Shown: positions 48,664 through 56,807, counted from the first letter of the stretch. The stretch: 64,000 bases of DNA from Sphingomonadales bacterium (GCA_027489295.1 JAIYAA010000107.1:1-64000); one strand, 5' to 3'. Numbers and translations are program-made. The notes: generated from the letters alone by a model not told the origin.

Positions 48664-48889
48664 CAAGTGCCTTCTGGAGCGCTTCGACGGTCAGGTCTTC
48701 CACCGTCTCCTCGAGGAGATCGACCAGCACAGGTTCGCCGTTGCCGTCATGCTGGTAGACTTTGAAGGCCGTGGCCATGGTGCCGCGCCGCTGCATGGCG
48801 GCGAAGGCTTGCTCTGCTGCCTCGCGAGGGGTGGTGACGTCGAAGACGTCGATCTCCCAGGTGACGAAATAGCTGGTGGCCGTACTCAC
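48647..48889 (-). CDS. Hypothetical protein (80 aa)
   Basis: An 80-residue protein with a GTG start at 48889 and GAGGAG upstream. Its pattern (YFVTWEIDVFDVTTPREAAEQAFAAMQRRGTMATAFKVYQHDG) is a strand-helix-strand unit also seen in small proteins of plasmids and phages, often annotated as hypothetical. It overlaps both neighbours. Confidence 0.66.
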   Translation of the reverse strand: MSTATSYFVTWEIDVFDVTTPREAAEQAFAAMQRRGTMATAFKVYQHDGNGEPVLVDLLEETVEDLTVEALQKALDDVDR

Positions 48890-49161
48890 TTTCCCCACTC
48901 CTCTTCGGTGTCGTAGCCTTCCAGCTCGGGCGGCAACTCCTGCCCTTCGTGCTTCGGTCGGAAGGGGACGCAAGTGCCGGCGAAAGCGGCGCCCTGAAAG
49001 GTGGCTGGCTCGCACTCGATGTCGAGCTGCTGGCAGATGGCGGAGGCGAGAACGTCGGCCGTCGCCTCGACAAGCTGGGTGAACTGCGCTGCCTGCGGGT
49101 GATCGCTATTGCAAAGCGCGTCGAGCATTTCGTCTATTCTGAGTTGGTAGGACAACGTCAT
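48886..49161 (-). CDS. Hypothetical protein (91 aa)
   Basis: A 91-residue protein, helical at the start (LRIDEMLDALCNSDHPQAAQFTQLVEATADVLASAICQQLD) with an acidic C-terminus (LEGYDTEEEW). The ATG has AAGGAG 5 nt upstream, and the start-associated hairpin lies 8 nt before it. It opens a coupled block running to 47295. No family recognised. Confidence 0.66.
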   Translation of the reverse strand: MTLSYQLRIDEMLDALCNSDHPQAAQFTQLVEATADVLASAICQQLDIECEPATFQGAAFAGTCVPFRPKHEGQELPPELEGYDTEEEWGK

Positions 49162-49169
49162 CTCCTTCT

Positions 49170-49181
49170 GCCATGGGTGGC
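49170..49181 (-). promoter_or_regulatory. Start-associated hairpin, copy 4
   Basis: Minus-strand GCCA-CCCA-TGGC, perfect 4-bp stem, loop CCCA, 8 nt before the ATG at 49161 and separated from the upstream stop only by CCC. Confidence 0.65.
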
Positions 49182-49184
49182 GGG

Positions 49185-50255
49185 TTAAGCGGCCTTCCTG
49201 CTCTTCTCGTCGAGGAGGGAGGCGTAGCGTTCGTGGATGCTATCGACGGTCAGGTGCAAAGCGTTGAACCCGTAGAGTTCGGTGACCGTGTTGCGGACGG
49301 TGGCGAGGATCTCGGCCTCGTCATCGGTAAGCATGCGGGTAGGCCAGCCCTTGACGTAGAGCATGGGCTTGGTGATGCGGGCCTCGATCTCCTTGCGCGC
49401 TGCAGCCCGCTGCTTGGCCGCTGAGAAGGCGTCGAGCATGGCCGGGGTGAGGAGGTGCGGGGCAACGTCGCCGAGCCAGCGAGCGCCCTGGAAGGCGAAG
49501 CTGCTGTCGATCTCGAGCTGCACCATCTTGCGAAACAAGTCGTGGCTCTCCGCCTGGCCGCTGGCTGCCGTCATGTCGGCGATGTTGGACATGATGCAGA
49601 AGCGGCAGGACACCCGACCCATGCCGAAGATGCGGTAGGCGGGGTGGGCCTCGAGTCCGGAGCGATCGATCATGTCGAACACCTGCTCGGAAGTGAGCGA
49701 AATGATGGGGCGCCAGTTGAGGAGGCGACCGCTCGATTCGGTGTCGGCGATCGACATGCGCGCTCTGTTGCGGCTCTCCTCGTGGCGAACACCGGTCACG
49801 TTGACGATCGTCTGCCCCTTGAACCTGCGCTTCAACTCAGCGGTGATGACGTGCGTCTTCTGCTCCGAGGTGCAGAACCGCATGTCCGGGGTGGACCAGC
49901 AGGGCACGAGCGTCACGGTGCTGAGTTGCTCGTAGCGGGTCCGGCTGGATACCCAACGGCTTTCCCATCGCTCCATCAGCCCGCCGGCTTTGCGCCTGAC
50001 CACAACCAGCTCGCAGCCGAGGTGGGCAGCCAGCTCCTCGCAGATCCGGAGGCTATCGTTCCACTCGACTGTGCCGAGGTCAGCATGGATCAGGAGGCGG
50101 GGGCCACGGTGCCCGATCAGGTCGAGGTGCCGGAAGGTGGCGAGCGCTGCGGCTTGGCTATCCTTGCCACCGGAAACGCCGACCGCCACCGGGGCGTGGG
50201 CGAGGAGCAATCGGTCGACGTCGCCCGTGGTGGCGACGCCTTCGAGGTTGGTCAT
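49185..50255 (-). CDS. PP-loop ATPase, PAPS-reductase-like
   Basis: A 356-residue member of the PAPS reductase/DndC superfamily. The PP-loop is VAVGVSGGKDSQAAAL (residues ~24-39). Two Cys elements follow: PDMRFCTSEQK and VSCRFCIMSN, with NWRPIISLTSEQVFDMI between, as in DndC-like and phage PAPS-reductase proteins. It likely adenylates a substrate for sulfur or thiol chemistry, for example on nucleic acid. No dndB/D/E genes are seen here, so a full phosphorothioation system is not shown. A start hairpin is 14 nt upstream. Confidence 0.85.
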   Translation of the reverse strand: MTNLEGVATTGDVDRLLLAHAPVAVGVSGGKDSQAAALATFRHLDLIGHRGPRLLIHADLGTVEWNDSLRICEELAAHLGCELVVVRRKAGGLMERWESRWVSSRTRYEQLSTVTLVPCWSTPDMRFCTSEQKTHVITAELKRRFKGQTIVNVTGVRHEESRNRARMSIADTESSGRLLNWRPIISLTSEQVFDMIDRSGLEAHPAYRIFGMGRVSCRFCIMSNIADMTAASGQAESHDLFRKMVQLEIDSSFAFQGARWLGDVAPHLLTPAMLDAFSAAKQRAAARKEIEARITKPMLYVKGWPTRMLTDDEAEILATVRNTVTELYGFNALHLTVDSIHERYASLLDEKSRKAA

Positions 50256-50269
50256 GAGTCTCTCCTGTT

Positions 50270-50281
50270 GCCATGTGCGGC
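50270..50281 (-). promoter_or_regulatory. Start-associated hairpin, copy 5
   Basis: Minus-strand GCCG-CACA-TGGC, 4 bp with one G-U pair, loop CACA (the least typical loop), 14 nt before the ATG at 50255. Confidence 0.55.
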
Positions 50282-50292
50282 GGGTTGCAGGG

Positions 50293-51474
50293 TCAGTCAG
50301 AAATATTGACGAGCTCGCCGAAGGGGGTGGAGAGCCTGTCGAAGTCCTTGGTTCGGCCATGCACTGCCCAGAGGACAGGCATCTCCGGCTCATCGCCGAA
50401 GTCCGAGACGAAGAGATCGGTGAGGTAGATGCAGGCAACGCCGGTCTGGTACCGATCGCGGATGAACTTGAACGTGTCGGAGAAGGCTGTGCCGCCGCCG
50501 CCCTTGGGGTGCAGGGCAAGCTCATCGCCGGCCTCGAACTCTTCGGCATGCTGGACCTTGGCGTCGGCGTAGATGACGGACATCCGATCGACGGCACCGT
50601 CACCGAAAGCACCGCTGATCTCGGCCGCGAAGGCATTCAGTATCTCGTCGTTGATGGAGCCGGAGGTGTCGACGGCCACAACCAGATGGCTGATGGAGTC
50701 GGACACGAGGCTCGGCGTGATGATCCTGTGCGGGATGAGCCGGCGGTTGGGTGCGGCCCAGGAGTAATCGCGGGTGGCGACGCCGTCGATGAAGCGACGA
50801 AGCACCGCGCGCCAGTCAACCTTAGGCTGGAGGAGCCGATCGATGAGGCGCTGAATGGAGCCGGGGAGGGAGCCGGCCTGCGCGCCGGATGCGGACATCG
50901 CAGCGCCGCGAACCTGCGCCTGCAGCTCGGCTCGAGCGTGGTTGATGGCAGCCTCGTCGCCGGGGGTGCAGGCGTCTTTGGTGCCGCCGCAGCCGCCGAG
51001 ATCCGGGCCGGGCTCGGGCTCGATGCGGACGCCGCCAGCCATGGCATAGCCGTTCTGGTCGATCTCGTTTTGCAGGAGGCGGTAGATTTCCTCGGCGCTC
51101 ATCCCGTCGAACTGTTCGTCGATCAGGCCGACCTTGGGCATCTTGCCGACCTCGGCTTTGACCAGCTCGAGGTTGATGGCGAAGTCGCAGGCCACGTTCC
51201 AGAGGCCAGGGTTACGGTGCTGCCGGCGGAGGTGGTGCTCAAGGGCGTTGTGCATGACCTCGTGGGCCAGCACGAAGACCATCTCCGACTTCGACCGGGA
51301 GAGGACGAACTTGCTGTCGTACCAGAGGTGCTTGCCGTCGGTGGCCATGGTCGTGATGGACGGGTCGTCGGTGGCGTCGACCTCGAGGAGGTGCATGGAG
51401 AGGACGCCGAAGAAGGGCGAGTCCCAGAGCAGCGACGTGCGAGCCTGGAGCAGGTGATTGGCAGCGGTTGTCAT
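50293..51474 (-). CDS. VWA-domain protein with HExxH metallopeptidase-like region
   Basis: A 393-residue protein of the DUF2201/VWA-like class. Residues 71-75 are HEVMH, a zinc metallopeptidase-type motif in FVLAHEVMHNALEHHLRR. A Gly/Ala linker leads to a C-terminal von Willebrand A fold with the MIDAS DTSGS in HLVVAVDTSGSINDEIL and later CIYLTDLFVSDFG. Such proteins pair with MoxR AAA+ ATPases, which regulate their metal-dependent binding. The MoxR gene lies three genes upstream in the same coupled block. Confidence 0.88.
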   Translation of the reverse strand: MTTAANHLLQARTSLLWDSPFFGVLSMHLLEVDATDDPSITTMATDGKHLWYDSKFVLSRSKSEMVFVLAHEVMHNALEHHLRRQHRNPGLWNVACDFAINLELVKAEVGKMPKVGLIDEQFDGMSAEEIYRLLQNEIDQNGYAMAGGVRIEPEPGPDLGGCGGTKDACTPGDEAAINHARAELQAQVRGAAMSASGAQAGSLPGSIQRLIDRLLQPKVDWRAVLRRFIDGVATRDYSWAAPNRRLIPHRIITPSLVSDSISHLVVAVDTSGSINDEILNAFAAEISGAFGDGAVDRMSVIYADAKVQHAEEFEAGDELALHPKGGGGTAFSDTFKFIRDRYQTGVACIYLTDLFVSDFGDEPEMPVLWAVHGRTKDFDRLSTPFGELVNISD

Positions 51475-51477
51475 GGG

Positions 51478-51882
51478 TTATCCTTTCATGGGGAAGGCGA
51501 GCTTGCCGGTGAGGCGGGCGGAGTTGATGTTGGCAATGTCTTCGTCTCGAAGGTGTTGCTTGAGGACGCCGGAGACGGTGTCGCCGGATGAGACGGGGGT
51601 GTTGTCGTACTCGATGAACATCCGCTCGTGGACGACGGTCGGCTTCTTGCTGCCATAGATGATCGAGCCCATTGCCCTCACCCTGCGGCCGAGGCTGTCC
51701 TCGTTCTGATCCCCGTTGACCGCGGTGTACTTGTTGGTCTTCGGGTAGCACTGGAGGGTGTAGTGGCAGGTGGTGTAGTCATCGCGGATGACGATGAAGT
51801 GCCACTCCATCTTGTCGACACGACCGTTGCTGGTCTCGTACATCGGCTTGAAGGGGCCGAGCACCTTCCTGAAAATGGGCAT
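51478..51882 (-). CDS. Small SLT-family paralog (134 aa)
   Basis: A 134-residue protein, 3 nt upstream of the VWA gene. It shares its opening (FRKVLGPFKPMYETSNG) with the next paralog (HMLGPFRNGFGLGG), the tryptophan strand MEWHFIVIRDDY and a beta segment TLQCYPKTNKYTAVNGD. The C-terminal helix is weaker (LRDEDIANINSARLTGKL). Function unknown; its closeness to the next gene suggests a duplication. Confidence 0.7.
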   Translation of the reverse strand: MPIFRKVLGPFKPMYETSNGRVDKMEWHFIVIRDDYTTCHYTLQCYPKTNKYTAVNGDQNEDSLGRRVRAMGSIIYGSKKPTVVHERMFIEYDNTPVSSGDTVSGVLKQHLRDEDIANINSARLTGKLAFPMKG

Positions 51883-51885
51883 GGG

Positions 51886-52230
51886 TTATCCCTTGTGAGT
51901 GAGCGCTTTGCCCATGGCCTCGGCCATGTCTTCGTCAGAAAGCAGGGCCACGAGGTTCTGCGCGGTGGTCTTGCGGAGATCCACTGTGAACTCCGGATGC
52001 ACATGGTCCGACTTGAATAGGTCGGCATGAAACATCTGCTCGGCGTAGCGCTGAGCGTCGGAGTCCTGACTGTTGCGGGCGGCGAAGCGCCTGGTCTTGT
52101 AGTCGAAGTGAAGTTTCCAGACATGGTGTCGACCGGCCTCATCTGTGCCGATGAACATCCAGGACTGACCGCCCAGCCCGAAGCCATTCCGGAACGGGCC
52201 GAGCATGTGTTTGATGGTGGCGATGAGCAT
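51886..52230 (-). CDS. Small SLT-family paralog (114 aa)
   Basis: A 114-residue, well-formed family member: SWMFIGTDEAGRHHVWKLHFDYKTRRFAARN carries the tryptophan strand and D-x-K-T-R-R-F-A-A segment, and LVALLSDEDMAEAMGKALTHKG the C-terminal helix. It sits between two other paralogs in the MoxR-VWA block with 3-nt gaps. Function unknown; a partner or adaptor for the ATPase is one possibility. Confidence 0.72.
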   Translation of the reverse strand: MLIATIKHMLGPFRNGFGLGGQSWMFIGTDEAGRHHVWKLHFDYKTRRFAARNSQDSDAQRYAEQMFHADLFKSDHVHPEFTVDLRKTTAQNLVALLSDEDMAEAMGKALTHKG

Positions 52231-52233
52231 GGG

Positions 52234-52587
52234 TCACCTCTGGGTGAGTGAGATACCGATCGCCTCGGCCAAGCCTTCTTTGCCAAGCATGCCCTCCAGC
52301 GCCTTAGCCATGCCACCCGAAGGCAGCATGGACCGGAGGACGGAAGCCGGGCGATAGATCTCGCCCAGTTCCTTTGTCTTCGTCTTCTCCCAGGAGTTGA
52401 CCTCAAGGGAGTTGGCGGTGAAGACCCGTGTTTCAGTATTGAAACGCAGGCTCCAGCGGCGAAAGGCGCCGTCGTCCTCCATCCCAACGAACTCCCAGCG
52501 GCAGGCGCTCACGACGCGGCCACCGCTCTGGTTGAGAGTGATGGACTGGACGTAGCCGATAGGCCCAGAGATCCAGACGACGGCCAT
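52234..52587 (-). CDS. Small SLT-family paralog (117 aa)
   Basis: A 117-residue, well-formed family member: CRWEFVGMEDDGAFRRWSLRFNTETRVFTANS and the C-terminal MAKALEGMLGKEGLAEAIGISLTQR. It follows the MoxR gene after 3 nt, so it is translated together with it. Function unknown. Confidence 0.72.
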   Translation of the reverse strand: MAVVWISGPIGYVQSITLNQSGGRVVSACRWEFVGMEDDGAFRRWSLRFNTETRVFTANSLEVNSWEKTKTKELGEIYRPASVLRSMLPSGGMAKALEGMLGKEGLAEAIGISLTQR

Positions 52588-52590
52588 CGA

Positions 52591-53580
52591 TCAGGCTCCG
52601 ATCGTGACGTCGCGGTTGGCGGCGCACCATTCGATGAAGGTCTTGGTCGAGGTGAGCGAGTTGGTGTGCCGGACGGCATCGACCATGAACATGATCTGGA
52701 ACTCGCGCGGCAGCCGCTTCATGTAGGTGTAGGCTGGCTCGATGGTGGAGGCATCGACCTTGCGGGCCAGAGCTGCGGAGAGAGCGAAGCGGGCGCTGGT
52801 TTCGGACGGCACCTCGGTCGACTCCGGAGAGCGAAGGATGCGATCGATCGACGGCAGGGTGAGGTAGACCCGGAGGAATCCTTCCAGCTCGCCGGCCGGG
52901 CCGGGGCCAACGATACCGGACACGGCCTGCAGCCGGAGGTGATCGTCGATGTTGAGTACCTTCGACACGCTTTCCCAAGAGCGGGGCGTGGGGAAAGCCC
53001 GGAGATCCTGACCGTCCATCATGTGCAGCAGGCCGGGGCGGAACCGGAGGAAGGCGATCAGCCGGGGGTCGACGCCGATGGAGTAGAAGTGGTCGACCGA
53101 TGCGTCGAGCTCGGGCTCGATGTCGACGTGAGCGAAGCGGTTGGCAAGCGCCGACGGCATGCGCTGGGCGGCAGCCTTGTCAGACTGGCGGTTGCCGGCA
53201 GCGATGACGCGCCAGCCCGGAGGCAGGGTGTAGTCGCCGACACGGCGATCGAGGACCAGGCCGAACATGGCTGCCTGCATCGAGGGAGCGGCGGCGTTGA
53301 TCTCATCGAGGAAGAGCAGGCCTTCCGGTCCATCGCGATCAACCTGCGGGAACTCGTCGGGCACCTTCCACTTGGTCGTGTCGCCGTGCAGATCCGGCAG
53401 GCCCATGAGGGCGACGGCATCGCGGGTCGAGGCGCGGAAGTCGATGACCTTGACACCGCGCTGGTCGGCGAGCTGGCGGACAAGGGACGACTTGCCGACG
53501 CCGGGCGCACCCCAGAGCATGAAGGGGATGTCGTGGTCGAGGTACGTGGAAGCGACGATTGCTGCGGACTTGAGGTTCAT
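52591..53580 (-). CDS. MoxR-type AAA+ ATPase
   Basis: A 329-residue AAA+ ATPase of the MoxR class. Walker A is GAPGVGKSS (residues 24-32), Walker B is LLFLDEINAA (residues ~87-96), sensor 1 is VIAAGNRQSD, and the Arg finger region is MPSALANRFAHVDIE. The C-terminal lid is helical. It remodels or loads a VWA partner. It heads a coupled block (MoxR, three SLT-family genes, VWA), with a start hairpin 18 nt before its ATG. Confidence 0.9.
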   Translation of the reverse strand: MNLKSAAIVASTYLDHDIPFMLWGAPGVGKSSLVRQLADQRGVKVIDFRASTRDAVALMGLPDLHGDTTKWKVPDEFPQVDRDGPEGLLFLDEINAAAPSMQAAMFGLVLDRRVGDYTLPPGWRVIAAGNRQSDKAAAQRMPSALANRFAHVDIEPELDASVDHFYSIGVDPRLIAFLRFRPGLLHMMDGQDLRAFPTPRSWESVSKVLNIDDHLRLQAVSGIVGPGPAGELEGFLRVYLTLPSIDRILRSPESTEVPSETSARFALSAALARKVDASTIEPAYTYMKRLPREFQIMFMVDAVRHTNSLTSTKTFIEWCAANRDVTIGA

Positions 53581-53598
53581 GCTGGTCTCCTGTTGGTT

Positions 53599-53610
53599 CG
53601 CATGATTGCG
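53599..53610 (-). promoter_or_regulatory. Start-associated hairpin, copy 6
   Basis: Minus-strand CGCA-ATCA-TGCG, a perfect 4-bp stem with loop ATCA, 18 nt before the MoxR ATG, with AGGAGA in between. Confidence 0.72.
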
Positions 53611-53613
53611 GGG

Positions 53614-53973
53614 TTACTTGAACTTAGACGGCACACCGATGAGCCGGTAGCTCAGAAGGATGGCGGCTTGCTCGTCTGTGAGGAGGGGCAGGATCGCATC
53701 GTGAATGCGGTCCCGGGGGAAGCGAGGGTAGCTGTCGCTTCGAAGGTGGGAGAGGTCATCCGGTGGTATGTAGTCGAAGAACTGCGCCTGATGCGTGGGT
53801 GCAGGGCCGTTGAACATTGGCCTTTGCCGGGTCTGCATCTGGCCATTGGGAAGGACGAGGATCTCGTATCGCTTGACGTTGGCGTCGTCGTCCTTCCGCA
53901 TGGCAGCCCAGAACTTCAACCTGTTGCCGGTGAACTGGTGGGCATACGGCCCATAGAGGATGCCGGATGCCAT
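53614..53973 (-). CDS. Small SLT-family paralog (119 aa), divergent
   Basis: A 119-residue protein with a family-like front (LKFWAAMRKDDDANVKRYEILVLPNGQMQTRQRP) and a C-terminal helix AILPLLTDEQAAILLSYRLIGVP in which the SLT ending is not kept. It lies last in the DUF3150 block. Membership is probable but not certain. Confidence 0.64.
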   Translation of the reverse strand: MASGILYGPYAHQFTGNRLKFWAAMRKDDDANVKRYEILVLPNGQMQTRQRPMFNGPAPTHQAQFFDYIPPDDLSHLRSDSYPRFPRDRIHDAILPLLTDEQAAILLSYRLIGVPSKFK

Positions 53974-53976
53974 GGA

Positions 53977-54462
53977 TCAGCCGAGGATGGAGAGCCAGCC
54001 GCGAACCTCATCGGACCCGGTGAGTGGCGGGACGCATTCGTGCTGGAGGAAGTGCGCCCGCTTGATGAGGTCGCGGACAGCCTGGTCGCCGCCCTCGTCC
54101 AGTGCTTTGATGACCGCGTCGCGCGGGATGGTGTTGCCATCGGGGAAGGTGTGCGTCTCCCCCTCATGGATCACGGTTGAGCCGGCATCGAAGCCGCCGC
54201 CTCGGCCGAAGTTGACCTCGCAGGACAGGTGCTTGTGGTCTCTGACGAAGGACTCGACGTTGTCAAGGTTGCCGGAGTCAACCTCATACGCTTCCGCCTC
54301 GATTGGCTCTTGGTTGGCGATCGCCTCCTTGAACAGAGCCATCATCTCCGCATCGGTGTCGAGGTTGGTGTCGAGAGCCAAGGCCTCCATCAACTCCTCC
54401 GCCTCTTCGATGGATTGCAGGCAGCCGCCCAGTCTCAGGTAGACAGACACTCTGTCGCCCAT
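53977..54462 (-). CDS. Hypothetical protein (161 aa)
   Basis: A 161-residue acidic protein (RLGGCLQSIEEAEELMEALALDTNLDTDAEMMALFKEAI, then VRDHKHLSCEVNFGRGGGFDAGSTVIHEGETHTFPDGNTIP). No family recognised. It is sited between two SLT-family paralogs in the DUF3150 block. AAAGGA precedes the ATG. Confidence 0.66.
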   Translation of the reverse strand: MGDRVSVYLRLGGCLQSIEEAEELMEALALDTNLDTDAEMMALFKEAIANQEPIEAEAYEVDSGNLDNVESFVRDHKHLSCEVNFGRGGGFDAGSTVIHEGETHTFPDGNTIPRDAVIKALDEGGDQAVRDLIKRAHFLQHECVPPLTGSDEVRGWLSILG

Positions 54463-54474
54463 GGTTGTGTCCTT

Positions 54475-54726
54475 TCATTTCAGGGTGAGTGAGATGCCGA
54501 TCGCCTCGGCCATGGCTTCGGGTGGGAGGGATGCTTCAAGCTCCTTGGTCCAGGCGGGAGCGATTGTCCTGCCGATGTCGAAAGCCGTGCGCTCAGCTTG
54601 GATGGTCCGGGTTTGCAGGCAGAACACGAGGAAGATCCGTTCCTGTCGCAGGCTGTCGAAGAACAGCCACTCGATCCTGTCTGAGAACCGAGCGGCGTGG
54701 TGCTGGTACCGGAAGCGATCGGTCAC
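54475..54726 (-). CDS. Small SLT-family paralog (83 aa)
   Basis: An 83-residue, well-formed family member: IEWLFFDSLRQERIFLVFCLQTRTIQAERT and the C-terminal LEASLPPEAMAEAIGISLTLK. The last eight residues nearly match the paralog at 52234 (EAIGISLT). It overlaps the DUF3150-like gene by 4 nt. Confidence 0.72.
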   Translation of the reverse strand: MTDRFRYQHHAARFSDRIEWLFFDSLRQERIFLVFCLQTRTIQAERTAFDIGRTIAPAWTKELEASLPPEAMAEAIGISLTLK

Positions 54727-55628
54727 GCGAGGAAGTCAGCGACCTGATCGAGGATGGCCTTGGCCTCGGCTGCCACGCTGCGGCGGAGGGTGGCGCTGCT
54801 GCGCAGATCCTCGGCGTCGTGCTGTGCCAGCGGCTTGAGCTTGTCGGCCATGGCTGCGAGTTCCGGGTCGCCCAGGATGTTGAGCGACGGCAGGATCGAG
54901 ATGAGATCCCGGACGTTGCCGACGAGGGAGTCACGGAACTGGCCTTCCGTCCTGTCGCCCGGCTTGGTGGCCGGCTTGTAGGCGGTGAGTCTGTCGACCA
55001 TGCGCTCGGCCACTTCATGCACCCGGCGGTAGATGTCCTTGATGGCGACCGACGTGGCCTGGCTGACGGTATCCTCGATCTGGCTGCGGATCATGTCAGC
55101 CTGAGCCTCGGTCATCTCAGCGCGGAAGTCGCCACTGGTCGGGACCGGCAGCACGTTGGTCGACATCGAGAACTTGGTGCGCAGCTCGGCCTTGGTGGGG
55201 TAGTCGTTCTGGTCGAACATCGAGCCCAGCCGCTTCTTCGCATCGGCCACATGCTTGTCGTAGTCGGCGAGGAACTTCTCGACCTCGTCGTCGAACTTGG
55301 ACCGCTGCTTGCGGATCCAGCTGGTGTGAGCGAGGTAGGCATCGGACGACATCACACGCTGGCCGTCGTCGAGCCACGGCAGGGTGCGCTCGAGGAAGCC
55401 GGAGCGGGTGGCGCTGACCACCTTGGTGATGCCAGCGAGGGCATCGGGCGGGAGCAGCAGCTTGTTGACGCGGGAGGCGTCGGCCGCAGCGCTGTGGTTA
55501 TCGTTGACTTCCTTGGTCACCTTGCGATCGAGCCGCCGACCAGACCACTGGCTGATGCTAAGAGACACGAGAAGCGCACGGGTCGAGAGGGTGGCGGAGG
55601 TCGAGACGATCTTGGTCATTGCGTTCAT
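54723..55628 (-). CDS. DUF3150-like protein
   Basis: A 301-residue protein. The segment LVSLSISQWSGRRLDRKVTKEVNDNHSAAADASRVNKLLLPPDALAGITKVV is the hallmark of DUF3150 proteins, which accompany MoxR ATPase and VWA genes on plasmids and phages. The rest is helical with coiled-coil character (TSWIRKQRSKFDDEVEKFLADYDKHVADAKKRLG). Function unknown. It heads a coupled block with a start hairpin 21 nt before the ATG. The family call is from memory of the pattern. Confidence 0.78.
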   Translation of the reverse strand: MNAMTKIVSTSATLSTRALLVSLSISQWSGRRLDRKVTKEVNDNHSAAADASRVNKLLLPPDALAGITKVVSATRSGFLERTLPWLDDGQRVMSSDAYLAHTSWIRKQRSKFDDEVEKFLADYDKHVADAKKRLGSMFDQNDYPTKAELRTKFSMSTNVLPVPTSGDFRAEMTEAQADMIRSQIEDTVSQATSVAIKDIYRRVHEVAERMVDRLTAYKPATKPGDRTEGQFRDSLVGNVRDLISILPSLNILGDPELAAMADKLKPLAQHDAEDLRSSATLRRSVAAEAKAILDQVADFLA

Positions 55629-55649
55629 GCTGGTAGTCTCCTGTGTTGT

Positions 55650-55661
55650 GCCATGATTGGC
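55650..55661 (-). promoter_or_regulatory. Start-associated hairpin, copy 7
   Basis: Minus-strand GCCA-ATCA-TGGC, perfect 4-bp stem, loop ATCA, 21 nt before the DUF3150 ATG, directly after a TGA-CCCC. Confidence 0.72.
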
Positions 55662-55665
55662 GGGG

Positions 55666-55989
55666 TCACTTGGTCAGGCTCTTGGCGATGGCCGAAGCCA
55701 CCTCTTCCGGCGGGCACATATCGAGCATGGCTCGCAGGAATTTCTCGGGCAGGCGGGCATGCCACTGCCACGGTTCGACCGGGTCATTTGGGTCGTCGCG
55801 GCATCTGGTGCCATTCATCGATCGGTCGTCATTGACCCAGAGGAAGAACATTCGATGGCGGACAGATCCCGCCGGGCGAAACACCCATTGCTCAAGGTGT
55901 TCGCGGCAGTAAACGGCGCGTGCCGTGTCGGTCAGCTCTTCGTCGAGAACGAGTAGCTGCTTCAGGCGCTCCTCTCTCAATCGATGCAC
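55666..55989 (-). CDS. Small SLT-family paralog (107 aa)
   Basis: A 107-residue protein with a GTG start. It carries RMFFLWVNDDRSMNG and the clear C-terminal helix FLRAMLDMCPPEEVASAIAKSLTK. The N-terminal 30 residues are a charged helix (LREERLKQLLVLDEELTDTARAVY). It overlaps the upstream gene by 13 nt. Function unknown. Confidence 0.7.
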   Translation of the reverse strand: MHRLREERLKQLLVLDEELTDTARAVYCREHLEQWVFRPAGSVRHRMFFLWVNDDRSMNGTRCRDDPNDPVEPWQWHARLPEKFLRAMLDMCPPEEVASAIAKSLTK

Positions 55990-56777
55990 CCCCCGTCCTC
56001 GTCGAAGGTCATGTCGGCGAGGTATTCGTCGATGTTCTCGTCGGAGGTGAGGTAGTCGTGTTCTTCCTCGAGCTTGCCATACATCCAGTCCATGAAGCGG
56101 CGGAGGAGGTCGGACACTTCGTTCTCGAAGCTGATGTTGTCGAGGCCGGCCTTGTCGCAGAGTGCGTTGAACACCATGAGATGCAGCTCGTTGTCGACGT
56201 CAACGTTATCCGGTGTGGGTAGGTCGACGTCGTAGCTGACGCTGTTGGAGTGGTAGTATCGGCTGGAGTGGGTGACTGAGACGCGGGCATCAGGGATAAG
56301 GTCATTGCACCGCTCGGACAGGTGGGCCAGGCCGAAGGCGATCTCGTGCAACTCGGCATCAGTCGGGGCGTGGTCCATCACCTTGGTGAGGGACGCGAGC
56401 GGGTCTTTCTCGGGGTGCCAGTCGCCCACGAAGCAGGCGCCGTCACCCTGCGACCAGAAGCCGGAGAAGTAGATGGCGGGGACGCTCTTCATCTTGCCGC
56501 TCATCAGCCTCTCGTACTTGACTTCGACAGAGATGCCCATCATGTCGGCGATCTTGTCGAAGTCCTCGTAGCTCGAGTCCCACCAGCCATCGTCCGGATA
56601 GTCCCGGCGGTACCATTCGCGAGCCTTCTCCTTGGCCCGGTCGGACAGTTCGGAGAACGAGTAGGTGGCATCAGGATCGTACTCGGTGTGCTCCTCGCAC
56701 TGTGGCGAGATGACCAAGTCACGGCCCTGAAAGAAGCAGCCGCAGCTTTGGGTGATGATGGCGGGGTGGGCGGTCAT
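55977..56777 (-). CDS. Hypothetical phage/plasmid protein (266 aa)
   Basis: A 266-residue acidic protein. The motif FSELSDRAKEKAREWYRRDYPDDGWWDSSYEDFDKIADMMG and FSGFWSQGDGACFVGDW belong to a family widely found in phages and plasmids under names such as antitoxin-of-stability-system-like, with no proven role. The end is very acidic (FDEDGGCID). A start hairpin is 15 nt before the ATG. Confidence 0.78.
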   Translation of the reverse strand: MTAHPAIITQSCGCFFQGRDLVISPQCEEHTEYDPDATYSFSELSDRAKEKAREWYRRDYPDDGWWDSSYEDFDKIADMMGISVEVKYERLMSGKMKSVPAIYFSGFWSQGDGACFVGDWHPEKDPLASLTKVMDHAPTDAELHEIAFGLAHLSERCNDLIPDARVSVTHSSRYYHSNSVSYDVDLPTPDNVDVDNELHLMVFNALCDKAGLDNISFENEVSDLLRRFMDWMYGKLEEEHDYLTSDENIDEYLADMTFDEDGGCID

Positions 56778-56792
56778 GGTGGTCTCCGGGGT

Positions 56793-56804
56793 CGCATGGT
56801 TGCG
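56793..56804 (-). promoter_or_regulatory. Start-associated hairpin, copy 8
   Basis: Minus-strand CGCA-ACCA-TGCG, perfect 4-bp stem, loop ACCA, 15 nt before the ATG at 56777, immediately after a TGA-CCC. Confidence 0.72.
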
Positions 56805-56807
56805 GGG

